This document shows, one piece after another, positions 8,804-17,849 of a stretch of DNA of 64,000 bases; within the stretch, counting starts at the first letter, position 1; each line of letters starts with the position of its first letter. The notes below the pieces were generated by a model. The model did not search any database. It was not told the origin of the DNA and saw only the letters and a program-made list of their open reading frames with translations. The stretch lies in assembly GCF_000255655.1 (NCBI RefSeq), contig NZ_JH636435.1, positions 62,001 to 126,000 of the forward strand, given 5' to 3'. Source of the stretch: Schlesneria paludicola DSM 18645 (GTDB taxonomy: Bacteria > Planctomycetota > Planctomycetia > Planctomycetales > Planctomycetaceae). The position numbers and the translations under genes were made by a program.

Positions 8804-10042
8804 CTACTCATAGCGCAGGGCCTCGATCGGATCAAGTCGGCTGGCGCGGCGTGCAGGATAGTATCCGAAGAAGACGCCCACGGCGGCCGCGAAGGCAAAT
8901 GCCACGCAGCCCGCGGTGATTGAGACTTCGTGAGTCCATTTCGTTCCGGTCGTGAACGAGTTGATCATAGTGACCAGTCCAATCGATGCACCGACGCCGA
9001 GCAGAAAACCGATCATCCCGCCGATACACGAGAGCAGGACTGCTTCGACCAGGAACTGTCTGAGGATATCAGTTGACCGGGCTCCAACGGCCATTCGAAT
9101 GCCGATTTCACGCGTTCTTTCGGTGACGGACACGAGCATGATGTTCATGATTCCCACGCCGCCAACGACCAGCGAAATTCCCGCAATGCTTGCCAGCATC
9201 AGGGTCAGAGTGCCAGTTACGGCGCCGAAAATGTTCGCAATTTCGGTAGTGTTCTGGACAACATAGTCGCGCGCCTGCCCAGGCTGAATCCGATGCCGCT
9301 CTGACAGAAGTTGATCGACTTCGAGTTGCGCATCGGCCATGGCATTCATCGAGCGTGCCGAGACCATGATTGCTCCGACGTTGTCAAACTCTGATCCTTG
9401 CAGGCGTTTTCGAACGGTCGTGTACGGAAGGAGGACCAGGTTATCCTGATCTTGTCCGACCATATTGGCGCCCTTTTTCTGCATGACGCCCACGACGCGA
9501 AAGGGGATGTTCTTGATTCGAAGCGTCTCTCCGATCGGATTCACGGTCTGAAACAGCTTGGCCACAATCGTGGCCCCGATGACACAGACTTTATTGGCAC
9601 TGTTGATATCACGCTCGCTGAAGAATTCGCCTTTCTGCGTCGGCCAGTTTCGGACGATAGGAAAGTCTTCGCCGACGCCCTCGATTTCGCGAGGGCTGAA
9701 ATTGGAACTCCCGTAGATCACTTGGCCAGATGTACCAATGACAGGGCTCGTCGCCAGCACCGAGGGACAGTCTTTCGCGATCGCCTCGGCGTCGCGCGCC
9801 GTCAGTGTCACGATGGCTTGTTGCAACCCCTCACGATTTCGGTGGCCAGGAAACACTAGAATCATATTTGTGCCGAGGGCGCGAAATTGTCCCTGTACCA
9901 GAGCGCTGGCACTTTGTCCCAGTGAGACCATGGTGGTCACCGCGGCAATGCCAATCACGACACCAAGCACGGTCAGGCCCGCGCGCATGCGGTTCTTGTT
10001 CAAAGCGCGCCAGGCGATCCGCAGAGTGAGGAAGAAGTTCAT
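8804..10042 (-). CDS. MacB-type ABC transporter permease (no ATPase domain)
   Basis: Inner-membrane permease of the MacB/LolCDE-like class, usually working with an ATPase and a periplasmic adaptor in export of macrolides, lipids or peptides. The first transmembrane helix (AGLTVLGVVIGIAAVTTMVS) is followed by a periplasmic MacB core domain to about residue 260, then three helices of the FtsX domain, including GISLVVGGVGIMNIMLVSVT and ERTREIGIRMAVGAR. The C-terminal RRASRLDPIEALRYE is a hallmark. Length 412 matches stand-alone permeases. The adaptor gene lies 32 bases upstream on the same strand, so they form an operon. No nucleotide-binding protein is encoded next to them. Confidence 0.92.
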   Translation of the reverse strand: MNFFLTLRIAWRALNKNRMRAGLTVLGVVIGIAAVTTMVSLGQSASALVQGQFRALGTNMILVFPGHRNREGLQQAIVTLTARDAEAIAKDCPSVLATSPVIGTSGQVIYGSSNFSPREIEGVGEDFPIVRNWPTQKGEFFSERDINSANKVCVIGATIVAKLFQTVNPIGETLRIKNIPFRVVGVMQKKGANMVGQDQDNLVLLPYTTVRKRLQGSEFDNVGAIMVSARSMNAMADAQLEVDQLLSERHRIQPGQARDYVVQNTTEIANIFGAVTGTLTLMLASIAGISLVVGGVGIMNIMLVSVTERTREIGIRMAVGARSTDILRQFLVEAVLLSCIGGMIGFLLGVGASIGLVTMINSFTTGTKWTHEVSITAGCVAFAFAAAVGVFFGYYPARRASRLDPIEALRYE

Positions 10043-10074
10043 AGATCGAAGGATGGCTTTGGCTGGAGGCGGCG

Positions 10075-11361
10075 CTAGCGTGCCGCGCCGATGCGGGGTT
10101 GCTGTATACCGGTGACGACTTTCTGGCCGGGTTCCAGATCGCCTTCGACGAGTTCTGAGTATTTACTGTCGCTCAATCCGACGGAGACGGCCACCGCCCG
10201 CAACAGATTTCCCTCTTGGATCCACACATGACGGCGATCGCGTTGCTTTCGCAACTGCGTTCGTTCGTCGGCGGACATCTGTTTGCTATTTTGCTGCGCG
10301 TCATCGTCGTCTTGATTGCCCATGGTGTCCTGATGGCCTTCCAAGATGGGGATGTCTTCTGGCCGAACATGTTTGGGGTCAGGGTAGTAGCGGAGCGCCC
10401 CGTTAGGGACTTTGATGACTTCGTTCCGAAACGCGACCTGAAAAGACAGGCTGGCTGTCATGCCGGGCAAGAGTTTCAATTCCGCGTTGGGGGCCGTCAC
10501 AATGACCGGATAGGTGACAACATTCTGGGTGACAGTTGGACTGAGCCGAACTTCGTAGATTCGCCCTTCGAACAGTTCATCCGGATAGGCGTCGACGGTG
10601 AAGGTGACCGGATACTCGTGCGCCTGAGCGGCTTTGATCAGTCCGATATCGGCTTCATCCACGGACGCATGAACATTGATTTCTTTGCGCATGTCGGGGG
10701 CGACGGTAAAAAGTTCCGGTGTTTGAAACGAGGCCGCGACCGTTTGCCCCTGATTGATTTTTCGATCAATAATCATCCCGTCAACGGGTGAGACGATGTC
10801 GGTGTATTTCAGATTCGCGCCTGTACTGTCCATTGTCGCTTTTGCCTGTTGCGCGGCCGTTTCGGCGACGACAAGCTGGGCTTCCAAAGACAGTCTCGCG
10901 AATTTGTATTTGTCCATTTCCGCCTGCGCGATGAAGCTGGGGTCTTCTTTGCGTAACGCAATGGCTCGTTTCTCATCATTGATTGCCTGCTGCAACTGAG
11001 CCCTCACGCGTAGGACATCGGCTTCGCGGCTGGCGTAGGACGCTTTGTCACGCTCGAAGTTGGCCTCATAAAGCAGAGGGTCGATCTTGGCGAGTAACTG
11101 GTCTTTTTTGACTTCGTCGTTGAAGTCGGCGTAAATTTCGAGGATGGGCCCGGAGACGAACGAGCCGATCGCGACCTTCTGTTTCGGAGTCACCGTCCCC
11201 GTGGAATTGACGACGGACTTGATGTTGCCCTGGCTCACCTTTTCAGAGCGCCAATCGATGCGATTGCGTTCTGCCAGATGGGCTTTAATCGGTGAATAGG
11301 CGCCGACAACGAGTACGCCCAAGACGAGCAGTACTGTCAGCCACCGGAGTGATTTGGACAT
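10075..11361 (-). CDS. MacA-type periplasmic adaptor protein (HlyD/RND-MFP family)
   Basis: Membrane-fusion adaptor that links an inner-membrane transporter to an outer-membrane channel. An N-terminal membrane anchor (LRWLTVLLVLGVLVVGAYSP) precedes the barrel/lipoyl half-motif TVTPKQKVAIGSFVSGPILE, a long coiled-coil hairpin (about residues 100-170, rich in Ala, Glu, Arg and Gln), the second lipoyl half DIVSPVDGMIIDRKINQGQT, and the beta-barrel domain ending in GLSDSKYSELVEGDLEPGQK. An insertion with many Asp/Gln residues near 340-370 is unusual. Length 428. It is transcribed ahead of the permease gene, spacing 32 bases. Confidence 0.92.
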   Translation of the reverse strand: MSKSLRWLTVLLVLGVLVVGAYSPIKAHLAERNRIDWRSEKVSQGNIKSVVNSTGTVTPKQKVAIGSFVSGPILEIYADFNDEVKKDQLLAKIDPLLYEANFERDKASYASREADVLRVRAQLQQAINDEKRAIALRKEDPSFIAQAEMDKYKFARLSLEAQLVVAETAAQQAKATMDSTGANLKYTDIVSPVDGMIIDRKINQGQTVAASFQTPELFTVAPDMRKEINVHASVDEADIGLIKAAQAHEYPVTFTVDAYPDELFEGRIYEVRLSPTVTQNVVTYPVIVTAPNAELKLLPGMTASLSFQVAFRNEVIKVPNGALRYYPDPKHVRPEDIPILEGHQDTMGNQDDDDAQQNSKQMSADERTQLRKQRDRRHVWIQEGNLLRAVAVSVGLSDSKYSELVEGDLEPGQKVVTGIQQPRIGAAR

Positions 11362-11846
11362 GTTGGATCCCAGCTTACAAACAATTCAGACATTCATGTT
11401 GTAGTGATCGCCGATTGTTCAGCAAGTCCGAATGAGAGGTTGCCGAGTGTTCCTGCGAACTTTCATGGACAAATCAATTCGCCAAAATGCTGGTATGAGA
11501 CCTGACGCCAAGCTGTCATTCTGTCAGATTGGCAGTTCATCTCGATGCTGGACTGCGGTGTGTTTGACGGTCGTGATCGAATCAACTGCGAGAAAACCCA
11601 CCGCTGACTGTACCTTCACAGGGCGTGGAAAGATTTGATGGATCCCCTCGGATCGCCATTTTTACCGGTACGCTGTTTGCATCAACGTTTTCCTAATGGA
11701 TTCGGATCACGTGGTGGCACTGGAAAAACCTAAGGCCGCCAGCGACGTTCGGATTTGTTCGCCTTGATGTCGCCGAGCTGTTGAATTCAGCGTGATGGGG
11801 CAATCGGGCAGTGCGTTTGACGATCGCTGGAATGAAGGGGGATATC
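11362..11846. other. Intergenic region upstream of the Hsp20 genes
   Basis: A 485-base region between the divergent adaptor and Hsp20 genes. I looked for a CIRCE element and found none, and no sigma-32-like promoter is convincing. A strong AAGGGGG ribosome site lies at 11835-11841 just before the first Hsp20 start. Confidence 0.5.
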
Positions 11847-12290
11847 ATGCCCGTCTTTCGCTGGGGCCAAACTTGGGATCCCTTTCGTGACCTGGAACGA
11901 GAAGTTGACCAGTTGCTGGCGAACGTCTCGTTGTTTCAGGGGATTCGCTTTGGGCGGCAGTACCCTCCCATTAATGTGTATGAGCTTGATCACGAATTGC
12001 TGTTGATCGCAGAGCTTCCGGGGACGCGTGCGGAAGATCTTGAAGTCCTGATCTCTGAAGGGGTTTTGACAATCAAGGGGAAACGATCCGGGCCGGAAGG
12101 GGTTGCCGATGACCGTTTTCGTCGACAAGAGCGTCCCCGAGGTGCCTGGCAGCGGTCACTGACATTGCCGGCTCATATCCACGAGGATCAGCTTGCGGCT
12201 GAACTGTCGAATGGCGTGTTGCGAATTCGACTTCCCAAAGCTCCGGTCACCGCTCCGAGACAAATTCCTGTCACGAATGGAACTCCATGA
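11847..12290 (+). CDS. Hsp20/alpha-crystallin small heat-shock protein (first copy)
   Basis: ATP-independent holdase chaperone. The N-terminus FRWGQTWDPFRDLEREVDQL is typical of bacterial Hsp20 proteins. The alpha-crystallin domain runs from INVYELDHELLLIAELPG through GVLTIKGKR to the closing ELSNGVLRIRLPK, whose Gly-Val-Leu is the family signature. The C-terminal tail lacks an obvious IxI/V assembly motif, which may limit oligomer size. The ATG at 11847 was chosen because AAGGGGG lies six bases upstream. A second Hsp20 gene starts 32 bases after the stop, so they are probably co-transcribed. Confidence 0.93.
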   Translation: MPVFRWGQTWDPFRDLEREVDQLLANVSLFQGIRFGRQYPPINVYELDHELLLIAELPGTRAEDLEVLISEGVLTIKGKRSGPEGVADDRFRRQERPRGAWQRSLTLPAHIHEDQLAAELSNGVLRIRLPKAPVTAPRQIPVTNGTP

Positions 12291-12322
12291 TGTCGCATCC
12301 TGCTGACGGCGAGGAGACAAGC

Positions 12323-12721
12323 ATGTCAAACGAAATCGTTCGGACAATGGACGTCGTTGCGCAACCCGTTCAGGAGTACCCTGTCGATCAGGTCGTGTTC
12401 ACCCCGCCGATCGATATCTTTGAGACGGCAGAAGGGCTGGTGCTTCAAGCGGATCTGCCGGGGGTTTCATCGGATTCGCTTGAACTGCAGGTGCAGGACA
12501 ACAAGTTGTCGCTGTTCGGGAAAGTGTCGCTTCCCATTCCCTCGGACGCACGGATCATCCACCAGGAGTATCAGGTCGGTCACTTCCTGCGGTCGTTCAT
12601 CTTGAGTGACGAAGTTGACCACGAGCGGATCACGGCCAAGTTGAATCAAGGCGTGCTGGAAGTGGTATTGCCGCGTCATCCCAAACCGGAGCCACGTCGC
12701 ATTCAAGTTCGCTCGGATTGA
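12323..12721 (+). CDS. Hsp20/alpha-crystallin small heat-shock protein (second copy)
   Basis: Second small heat-shock protein of the tandem pair, about 132 residues. The alpha-crystallin domain starts at FTPPIDIFETAEGLVLQADL, passes through the DNKLSLFGKVSL strand pair and ends with KLNQGVLEVVLPRHPKPEPR, followed by RRIQV, which gives an I-x-V-like tail. GAGGAG lies about six bases upstream of the chosen ATG at 12323. The two copies differ widely in sequence, as expected for partners that may co-assemble; that is inference. Confidence 0.93.
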   Translation: MSNEIVRTMDVVAQPVQEYPVDQVVFTPPIDIFETAEGLVLQADLPGVSSDSLELQVQDNKLSLFGKVSLPIPSDARIIHQEYQVGHFLRSFILSDEVDHERITAKLNQGVLEVVLPRHPKPEPRRIQVRSD

Positions 12722-12832
12722 GGCGTTTTCGGCGTCGATGACCGGTGTTTGTTTGCTTCGTGCGGAGGTGATTCCGAGTCGGGGATTGCCGTTCGGATTG
12801 AATCGCGGTCTCGAATCGTTAGAGTCCTCATC

Positions 12833-13852
12833 ATGAATGAGGCATCCCCCCCAGCGATTCGCAGAGTTCGCATCTGGCATCTTATCAAGTTGCTGCTGTT
12901 TTGCGTGGTGGTTATGTTCGTGCTTCAGCGGGCATTCCAAATCTGGAAAACGGCTCCCTCAACGCAGGTTGAGATTCATGCCATCTGGCTGGTGCCCGCG
13001 AGTCTGACGTACCTGTTGAGTTGGTTGCCTTCGGTCTGGTTCTGGATGGCTTTATTGAAGCGGACCCGGCAGCCGATCGACTTCTGGACAGCGCTGAGGG
13101 CGTACTACGTGGGGCATCTGGGAAAGTATGTCCCGGGAAAAGCACTCGTGCTGGTCATTCGTGGCACGATGGTGAAAGATGTCGGCGTCGACCCGCTCCT
13201 GGCCGGGCTGATGGTGGTGTATGAGACGCTTGTCTTTATGGCCGCTGGAACAGCCTTGGGGATTGCTACGGCGCCTTGGGTTTTTGGCGAGGCCTTCTGG
13301 TCGCGACTTCCCGAGTCGCTGAGATGGTTGTCCGGCTATCCCGTGTTGTCGGTGGCCGCCGTGTTTACGGCGATTTTCGCGACAACGCCATTTAGTGCCT
13401 GGATCTTCACCAACTTGGGCCGAAAAACGGTGCCCACGGCGACGAACGGAATCGAAATACCTGCAATCTCTGCTTGGCTTGTTTGCCAGGGGGTCGTCGC
13501 GACCACGTTCGGTTGGCTGCTACATGCCGTGAGCCTTGGATTCGTGCTTCAGTCTGTTTCCCGTCAGCCCCTCGAATGGTCTCAGTTTCCAATCTGGCTG
13601 GCCGCGACAACCTGTTCGATGGTCGGCGGCTTCCTGGTGATTATTGCGCCTGGTGGTATAGGCGTTCGCGAAGGGGTGCTCATCGAAATCTTGCAGAGGC
13701 AGGCACAAATCGGACCGGCGACCGCAGTGCTGGCGGCAGTGCTGGTTCGAGCCGTCTCGTTTGGTTCGGAGGTTGTCGCTGCAGCCGTGCTCTACGTGGC
13801 GCACCGCCGTGCAATCCAACGTCGTCTGGCACGTGAGTCGTCGCAATCCTGA
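12833..13852 (+). CDS. Lysylphosphatidylglycerol-synthase-type membrane protein (UPF0104)
   Basis: Integral membrane protein of the LPG synthase transmembrane (flippase) superfamily, about 339 residues with roughly eight predicted helices, for example IWHLIKLLLFCVVVMFVL and VATTFGWLLHAVSLGFVL. Family markers are YYVGHLGKYVPGKALVLVIR near residue 95 and IAPGGIGVREGVLIEIL near residue 275. No soluble aminoacyl-transferase domain is present, so this is the membrane half only; such proteins are thought to move or bind lipids, and the substrate is unknown. The ATG at 12833 begins the polar tail before the first helix. Confidence 0.85.
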   Translation: MNEASPPAIRRVRIWHLIKLLLFCVVVMFVLQRAFQIWKTAPSTQVEIHAIWLVPASLTYLLSWLPSVWFWMALLKRTRQPIDFWTALRAYYVGHLGKYVPGKALVLVIRGTMVKDVGVDPLLAGLMVVYETLVFMAAGTALGIATAPWVFGEAFWSRLPESLRWLSGYPVLSVAAVFTAIFATTPFSAWIFTNLGRKTVPTATNGIEIPAISAWLVCQGVVATTFGWLLHAVSLGFVLQSVSRQPLEWSQFPIWLAATTCSMVGGFLVIIAPGGIGVREGVLIEILQRQAQIGPATAVLAAVLVRAVSFGSEVVAAAVLYVAHRRAIQRRLARESSQS

Positions 13853-13910
13853 TTGTCCGCGCGTAAGCGTTGGAATCGGGCTTCAATGCGCGAGCGGGCG
13901 ACAACCAGAA

Positions 13911-15080
13911 TCAACGGCCGACAACCAGAATCGCCGGGATGTTGATGGTCACGCCCTTGACGCTGATCGGAACGGTCGGCCAGTCGGTTGCGGGAGTGAT
14001 GATCTCTGTTCCGTCGATTGTGACGAGGACTGTGTCTCCCATCAGCGCCGGGCCGACGGAGGGGTGCCAGAACACGGGAACACCTGCAGTCAAACGAAAC
14101 TCGCTGTTGGGCATCAATGGAACCGATCCAAATGCATACTCGACGATATCGGCCTGATCGGCCTGTCGCCATTCGGCGGCGGCTCCCGACTTTTCGTACA
14201 GTCGAAGCACGCGGTTCCAGACTTCAAACAGCTCCCATTCGGGTTGAGAGAAATAAATTCCGGTCGCGGCGACAAGCGCAGCGGGCTCGAAGGCCGCCAG
14301 TAAGTCCGCAGGTGGTTCGTTGAACGAGACGGTGCGGGCGACGCCCACATGAAGTCCGTGATACCGACCGACCACGGAGATTGTGCAACAGCGCTGAACT
14401 TTGGATTGATCGAACGTCCAATATCGAAAACGACGTCCGCGCCCGTCTCCCAGGATCTGGATTCGTTCGGGAATGACTCCGTGTTTGAGTAGTCGGTGTG
14501 AAAGTTCACCGGCGATCTCGGCTTCGGTGCGTCCTCGGGTTAACGCTCGAGCCGTGGCCTCGACGGCATGAGCGATATAGCGACCGGCTTCGCGTAGTCG
14601 TTCCGTATCGAAATTTCGAAGGGGCAACCGCATTCCCAGCAGCATGAGGCTGACATCGTCGGTTCCGTTGGCCCCTGTATCGCTTGCCACGCGTCTTCCG
14701 CGACACAAGTCAGACACCATGACCGCACGCGGTTCGAACCAGGGACGTTCCTTCAATTGGAATCCCAAACCAGGTGCATCCGACTCAAAGAACTGAGCGG
14801 TATCTGAATTACTGCAGACGATGACGCGGGCCTCGGGGGTGATGAACAGCGAGCCCGTCTGTCCTGTCAAACCGCCGCGCTGGTTATTTCCACCGGCGGT
14901 CAGCCAGGCGAAATTCGCGGGCTGTTGAATCAGCAGCGCTGAGTAGCCTTCACGTTCAAGGAATTCGCGGACTTGTCGGTGGCGACGTTCGACTTCGGCA
15001 ATTCGACCCGTGTCGAGAGTTGCGAACTCGGCGGACGACATCGGATCTGAAAGATCAACGGAAAGCGGGCTCATGCGCAT
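13911..15080 (-). CDS. M24 (Xaa-Pro peptidase/creatinase-fold) protein lacking metal ligands
   Basis: A 389-residue protein with the two-domain layout of creatinase and prolidase. The N-terminal domain has LEREGYSALLIQQPANFAWL and a nucleotide-fold-like middle, and the C-terminal half follows the M24 pita-bread order (HAVEATARALTRGRTEAEIA; DTVLVTIDGTEIIT). The canonical metal ligands are not there: the usual DxG...D motif reads ISVVGRYHGLHVGVARTV (residues 235-251), the HExP segment is unrecognisable, and the late glutamate before DTVLVT is Gly. It is therefore probably not a metallopeptidase and may bind a ligand or modify another protein. It converges on the LPG-synthase-type gene. Confidence 0.8.
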   Translation of the reverse strand: MRMSPLSVDLSDPMSSAEFATLDTGRIAEVERRHRQVREFLEREGYSALLIQQPANFAWLTAGGNNQRGGLTGQTGSLFITPEARVIVCSNSDTAQFFESDAPGLGFQLKERPWFEPRAVMVSDLCRGRRVASDTGANGTDDVSLMLLGMRLPLRNFDTERLREAGRYIAHAVEATARALTRGRTEAEIAGELSHRLLKHGVIPERIQILGDGRGRRFRYWTFDQSKVQRCCTISVVGRYHGLHVGVARTVSFNEPPADLLAAFEPAALVAATGIYFSQPEWELFEVWNRVLRLYEKSGAAAEWRQADQADIVEYAFGSVPLMPNSEFRLTAGVPVFWHPSVGPALMGDTVLVTIDGTEIITPATDWPTVPISVKGVTINIPAILVVGR

Positions 15081-15646
15081 CTCGCATTCTGATCAAATTT
15101 TGGTTCCACCAAAAATCGCGGAACGAAGCCTAACGAGGGGCAAATCGGAGGTGAGCGTGACGGTTGTGGCGTTGCAGCCACTCGGTCCTGACGGGTGCAC
15201 AATGAATTCTTCATCGTGTCGGAGATCATCAACGTGTCGATTCAGCTTTGATGCTTTACGAGAATTCTTCTCGAATCTTCAGGTTTCGTTCAGCATAACA
15301 CACATCAAGAGCGACTTGCCTATGATCTGGGGTACAAAAAGACATTGCGTCATCATTGTGACTCATGAGTCGGGAAGTTGAAAAAGTGGGGTGTCGACGG
15401 TTCACACTGGCGGCACGTTTCGCTAAAAGTGCTGCCGCAGCCTGAAATTCGGTCAAGGCACGCCGGGAATTAATCGATCGTGAATTCAGAAAATCAAGCA
15501 AATTCTGAGATCGAAGACTTTCTGGTGCCTTTCGCTGGAAAAGTCTGTGAACCTTCGTCTATACTCCCCGCCCCAAATAACGGACGGAGAGGATGATCCG
15601 TTTCGGAATCCGGCGTAACAGCCATTGAGTTCAAGGAATTGCGGCC
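15081..15646. other. Intergenic region upstream of rpmI
   Basis: A 566-base region between the divergent M24-like gene and rpmI. It should contain the ribosomal-protein promoter and possibly the L20 autoregulatory leader. infC, which often precedes rpmI, is not here. AAGGAA just upstream of the rpmI ATG serves as ribosome site. No other gene was seen. Confidence 0.5.
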
Positions 15647-15850
15647 ATGCCGAAACAGAAGACACACAAGGGAATCAAAAAGCGGTTCACAGTAACCGCT
15701 TCGGGCAAGGCAAAATGCCGAAGTCCGTATCGTGGGCACTTGCAGAGCCACAAGCCGAGTAAGCGGAAGCGGCAGAACCGCGTAGACACTGTTCTGATCA
15801 AGGCCGACGCCGCAATGATTTGTGATGCGTTGCGCTCAGCCGGGCGATAG
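15647..15850 (+). CDS. rpmI: 50S ribosomal protein L35
   Basis: Small basic protein of the large ribosomal subunit, 67 residues. It opens with PKQKTHKGIKKRFTVTASGK, the family signature, and continues with the basic stretch HKPSKRKRQNR. Length matches the family. It is followed 70 bases later by rplT, the usual partner; L20 is known in several bacteria to repress this operon by binding its leader. Confidence 0.96.
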   Translation: MPKQKTHKGIKKRFTVTASGKAKCRSPYRGHLQSHKPSKRKRQNRVDTVLIKADAAMICDALRSAGR

Positions 15851-15920
15851 CTCGCGATCTGACGTGTCGTCGTTTCTTCCCCGTATTCTTTACTCTTGAA
15901 GCAATCAGCGAACTTTAATC

Positions 15921-16292
15921 ATGAGAATCAGCTTTAGCGTCGCACGTCGTCGATCCCATAAGCGCCTTTTCCGGGAAGTCAAAGGCAGCTACGGTGGTCG
16001 TAAGAACCTGTTGCGTCTCGTCAAAGAAACCGTCGTTCGAAATCGCGTCTTCGCTTATCGCGATCGTCGCAACCGCAAGCGTGAATTCCGTGCGCTGTGG
16101 ATCATTCGAATCAAGGCGGCGGCCGAGATGCGCGGTTTGTCGTACTCACGTTTCATCTACGGTCTGTCGCTGGCCGAGATCAAGCTGAATCGTAAGACGC
16201 TGAGCGAAATGGCCATTCATTCGCCTGAAGTCTTTGACGAAGTCACCACGCTGGTGCGCGAAGGGCTGAAGAAGGCTGGCCAAGCCGTCTGA
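15921..16292 (+). CDS. rplT: 50S ribosomal protein L20
   Basis: Large-subunit assembly protein that binds 23S rRNA; also a known autoregulator of the rpmI-rplT operon in other bacteria. The 123 residues include the N-terminal basic helix region RRRSHKRLFREVKGSYGGRK and the conserved FRALWIIRIKAAAEMRGLSY, SRFIYGL segment. Ends shortly before a strong hairpin with a T run at 16325-16357. Confidence 0.96.
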   Translation: MRISFSVARRRSHKRLFREVKGSYGGRKNLLRLVKETVVRNRVFAYRDRRNRKREFRALWIIRIKAAAEMRGLSYSRFIYGLSLAEIKLNRKTLSEMAIHSPEVFDEVTTLVREGLKKAGQAV

Positions 16293-16324
16293 GATGGTTT
16301 CGCCCAGAACATGATCGTTCGTGA

Positions 16325-16357
16325 CACCGCCCCATCCACCAAGGGGCGGTGTTTTTT
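16325..16357 (+). terminator. Intrinsic terminator between rplT and pheS
   Basis: A 9-bp perfect GC-rich stem (CACCGCCCC paired with GGGGCGGTG, loop of nine bases) is followed directly by six T residues. It lies 33 bases after rplT and 217 bases before pheS. It probably ends the ribosomal transcript, or acts as an attenuator if pheS is read through. Confidence 0.88.
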
Positions 16358-16573
16358 GTTTTCCCGAAATCCGTTACTCAAGCCGAATCGCGGGGGCTGG
16401 GGCAATGAATTGGCGGGTGATTCGTGATGAGTTCGATTCGGTCGTGCAGATCGCGGGGCGAATCCATTTCTTTCGAGTCGACGAGCGTTCGCACCGAACC
16501 TGCCTGGTCCCAGATGACTCTTGTCTCCCGCAAACTGGCGTAGTGACTCCCAGTCTTTTGATCGGAACGTGAC

Positions 16574-17575
16574 ATGGATCTCGGTCAGACGTTTGCCAAT
16601 TTCCAGAATCTTGCCATGACCGCGATCGCGGCGGCCACAAATGCGGCGGAATTGGAACAGGTTCGAATTGAGTTCCTGGGGAAAAAGCAGGGAAAGCTCA
16701 AAGATCTGCAGACTGTCCTAGGGCAGGTGCCCGCCGAGCAACGTCCTGAAGTCGGCAAGCGATTCAATGAGATCAAAGATGTCGTCACCCAGGCATGGGA
16801 AGAACGACAGCAGTTGTTGAACCGGCCGAAAGTCGCGGCGACCGCGATCGATCTGACGTTGCCGGGGATTCGTCCCGCCACGGGTAAGTTGCATCCGCTG
16901 ACGCAGACGATCAACGAGTTTCAAGAAATCATGTCCCGCTTCGGGTTTGAGGTTGAAGATGGTCCAGAAATCGAGGACGAGTGGCACAACTTCGTGGCGC
17001 TGAATATTCCAGACGATCATCCGGCCCGTGATCCGCTCGACAATTTCTATCTCGCCACGGCCGCCGTTGCTGGCGGCGGGCCGCGATTGCTTCGCAGCCA
17101 GACGTCGACGATCCAGATCCGCGTCATGGAAAATCGCAAGCCGCCCGTACGGATCGTCTCGATCGGACGCGTGTATCGCCCCGATGAAATCGACGATACC
17201 CATCACCTGATGTTTCATCAGATGGAAGGTCTGATGGTGGGACCCGATGTGACGATGGCCTCGTTGAAGACGGTCCTTCGGCTGTTTGCCGCAGCCTATC
17301 TGGGCGAAGATGTTCACGTCCGATTCCGACCCTCGTTCTTTCCGTTCACCGAACCAAGCGTTGAGTTCGATGTGCAGCGGGGCGATGGATGGCTCGAACT
17401 GGGTGGCGCGGGGATGGTTGATCCCAACGTGCTGAAAGCCGTCGGCTACAATCCCGATGAAGTCAGCGGATTCGCGTTTGGCCTTGGAATTGCGCGGTTT
17501 TGCATGATGCGTCACGACATCAAAAACATCCGACACTTCTACTCAAACGATCTGCGTTTCCTCCAGCAATTCTAA
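16574..17575 (+). CDS. pheS: Phenylalanine--tRNA ligase alpha subunit
   Basis: Catalytic alpha chain of the tetrameric class II phenylalanyl-tRNA synthetase, which charges tRNA-Phe. The N-terminal coiled coil (about residues 10-85, with [15 protein letters not shown]) precedes the catalytic domain. Class II motif 2 is seen around [20 protein letters not shown] and motif 3 in [37 protein letters not shown] is also diagnostic. At 333 residues it is full length. pheT, normally adjacent, is not within the window. Just after the stop, CTCGATATG and CATGTCGAG can form a weak hairpin without a T run. Confidence 0.96.
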   Translation: MDLGQTFANFQNLAMTAIAAATNAAELEQVRIEFLGKKQGKLKDLQTVLGQVPAEQRPEVGKRFNEIKDVVTQAWEERQQLLNRPKVAATAIDLTLPGIRPATGKLHPLTQTINEFQEIMSRFGFEVEDGPEIEDEWHNFVALNIPDDHPARDPLDNFYLATAAVAGGGPRLLRSQTSTIQIRVMENRKPPVRIVSIGRVYRPDEIDDTHHLMFHQMEGLMVGPDVTMASLKTVLRLFAAAYLGEDVHVRFRPSFFPFTEPSVEFDVQRGDGWLELGGAGMVDPNVLKAVGYNPDEVSGFAFGLGIARFCMMRHDIKNIRHFYSNDLRFLQQF

Positions 17576-17849
17576 CTCGATATGCTGAAAATCATGTCGA
17601 GTCGAAGATTTGGAAAGCAGTGAGACGCTTTGAAGTTGCGGTTTCCCTCGTTTTCAAGCTCCCGCTTGGCGACGCTGCTTGTGATCGCGGTTTCTTCCAG
17701 ATGGAAAAGCGACTCTAAACTCTCTCGGACACATGACGGAGCGTTCCCAACGCAGGAGCTTGAGGACGAGGAGAAGAGCAAGCTAGAAGCCCAATTGCCG
17801 CCTATCGTCGACTGGAAACCCTGTCGTCGTCTGGAAACAAGGAACAAAT

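Noticed and set aside
11641-11760. Sigma-54-type promoter (TGGCAC near 11713) before the Hsp20 genes
   Set aside because: The -12 half (TTGC) is not at the required spacing.
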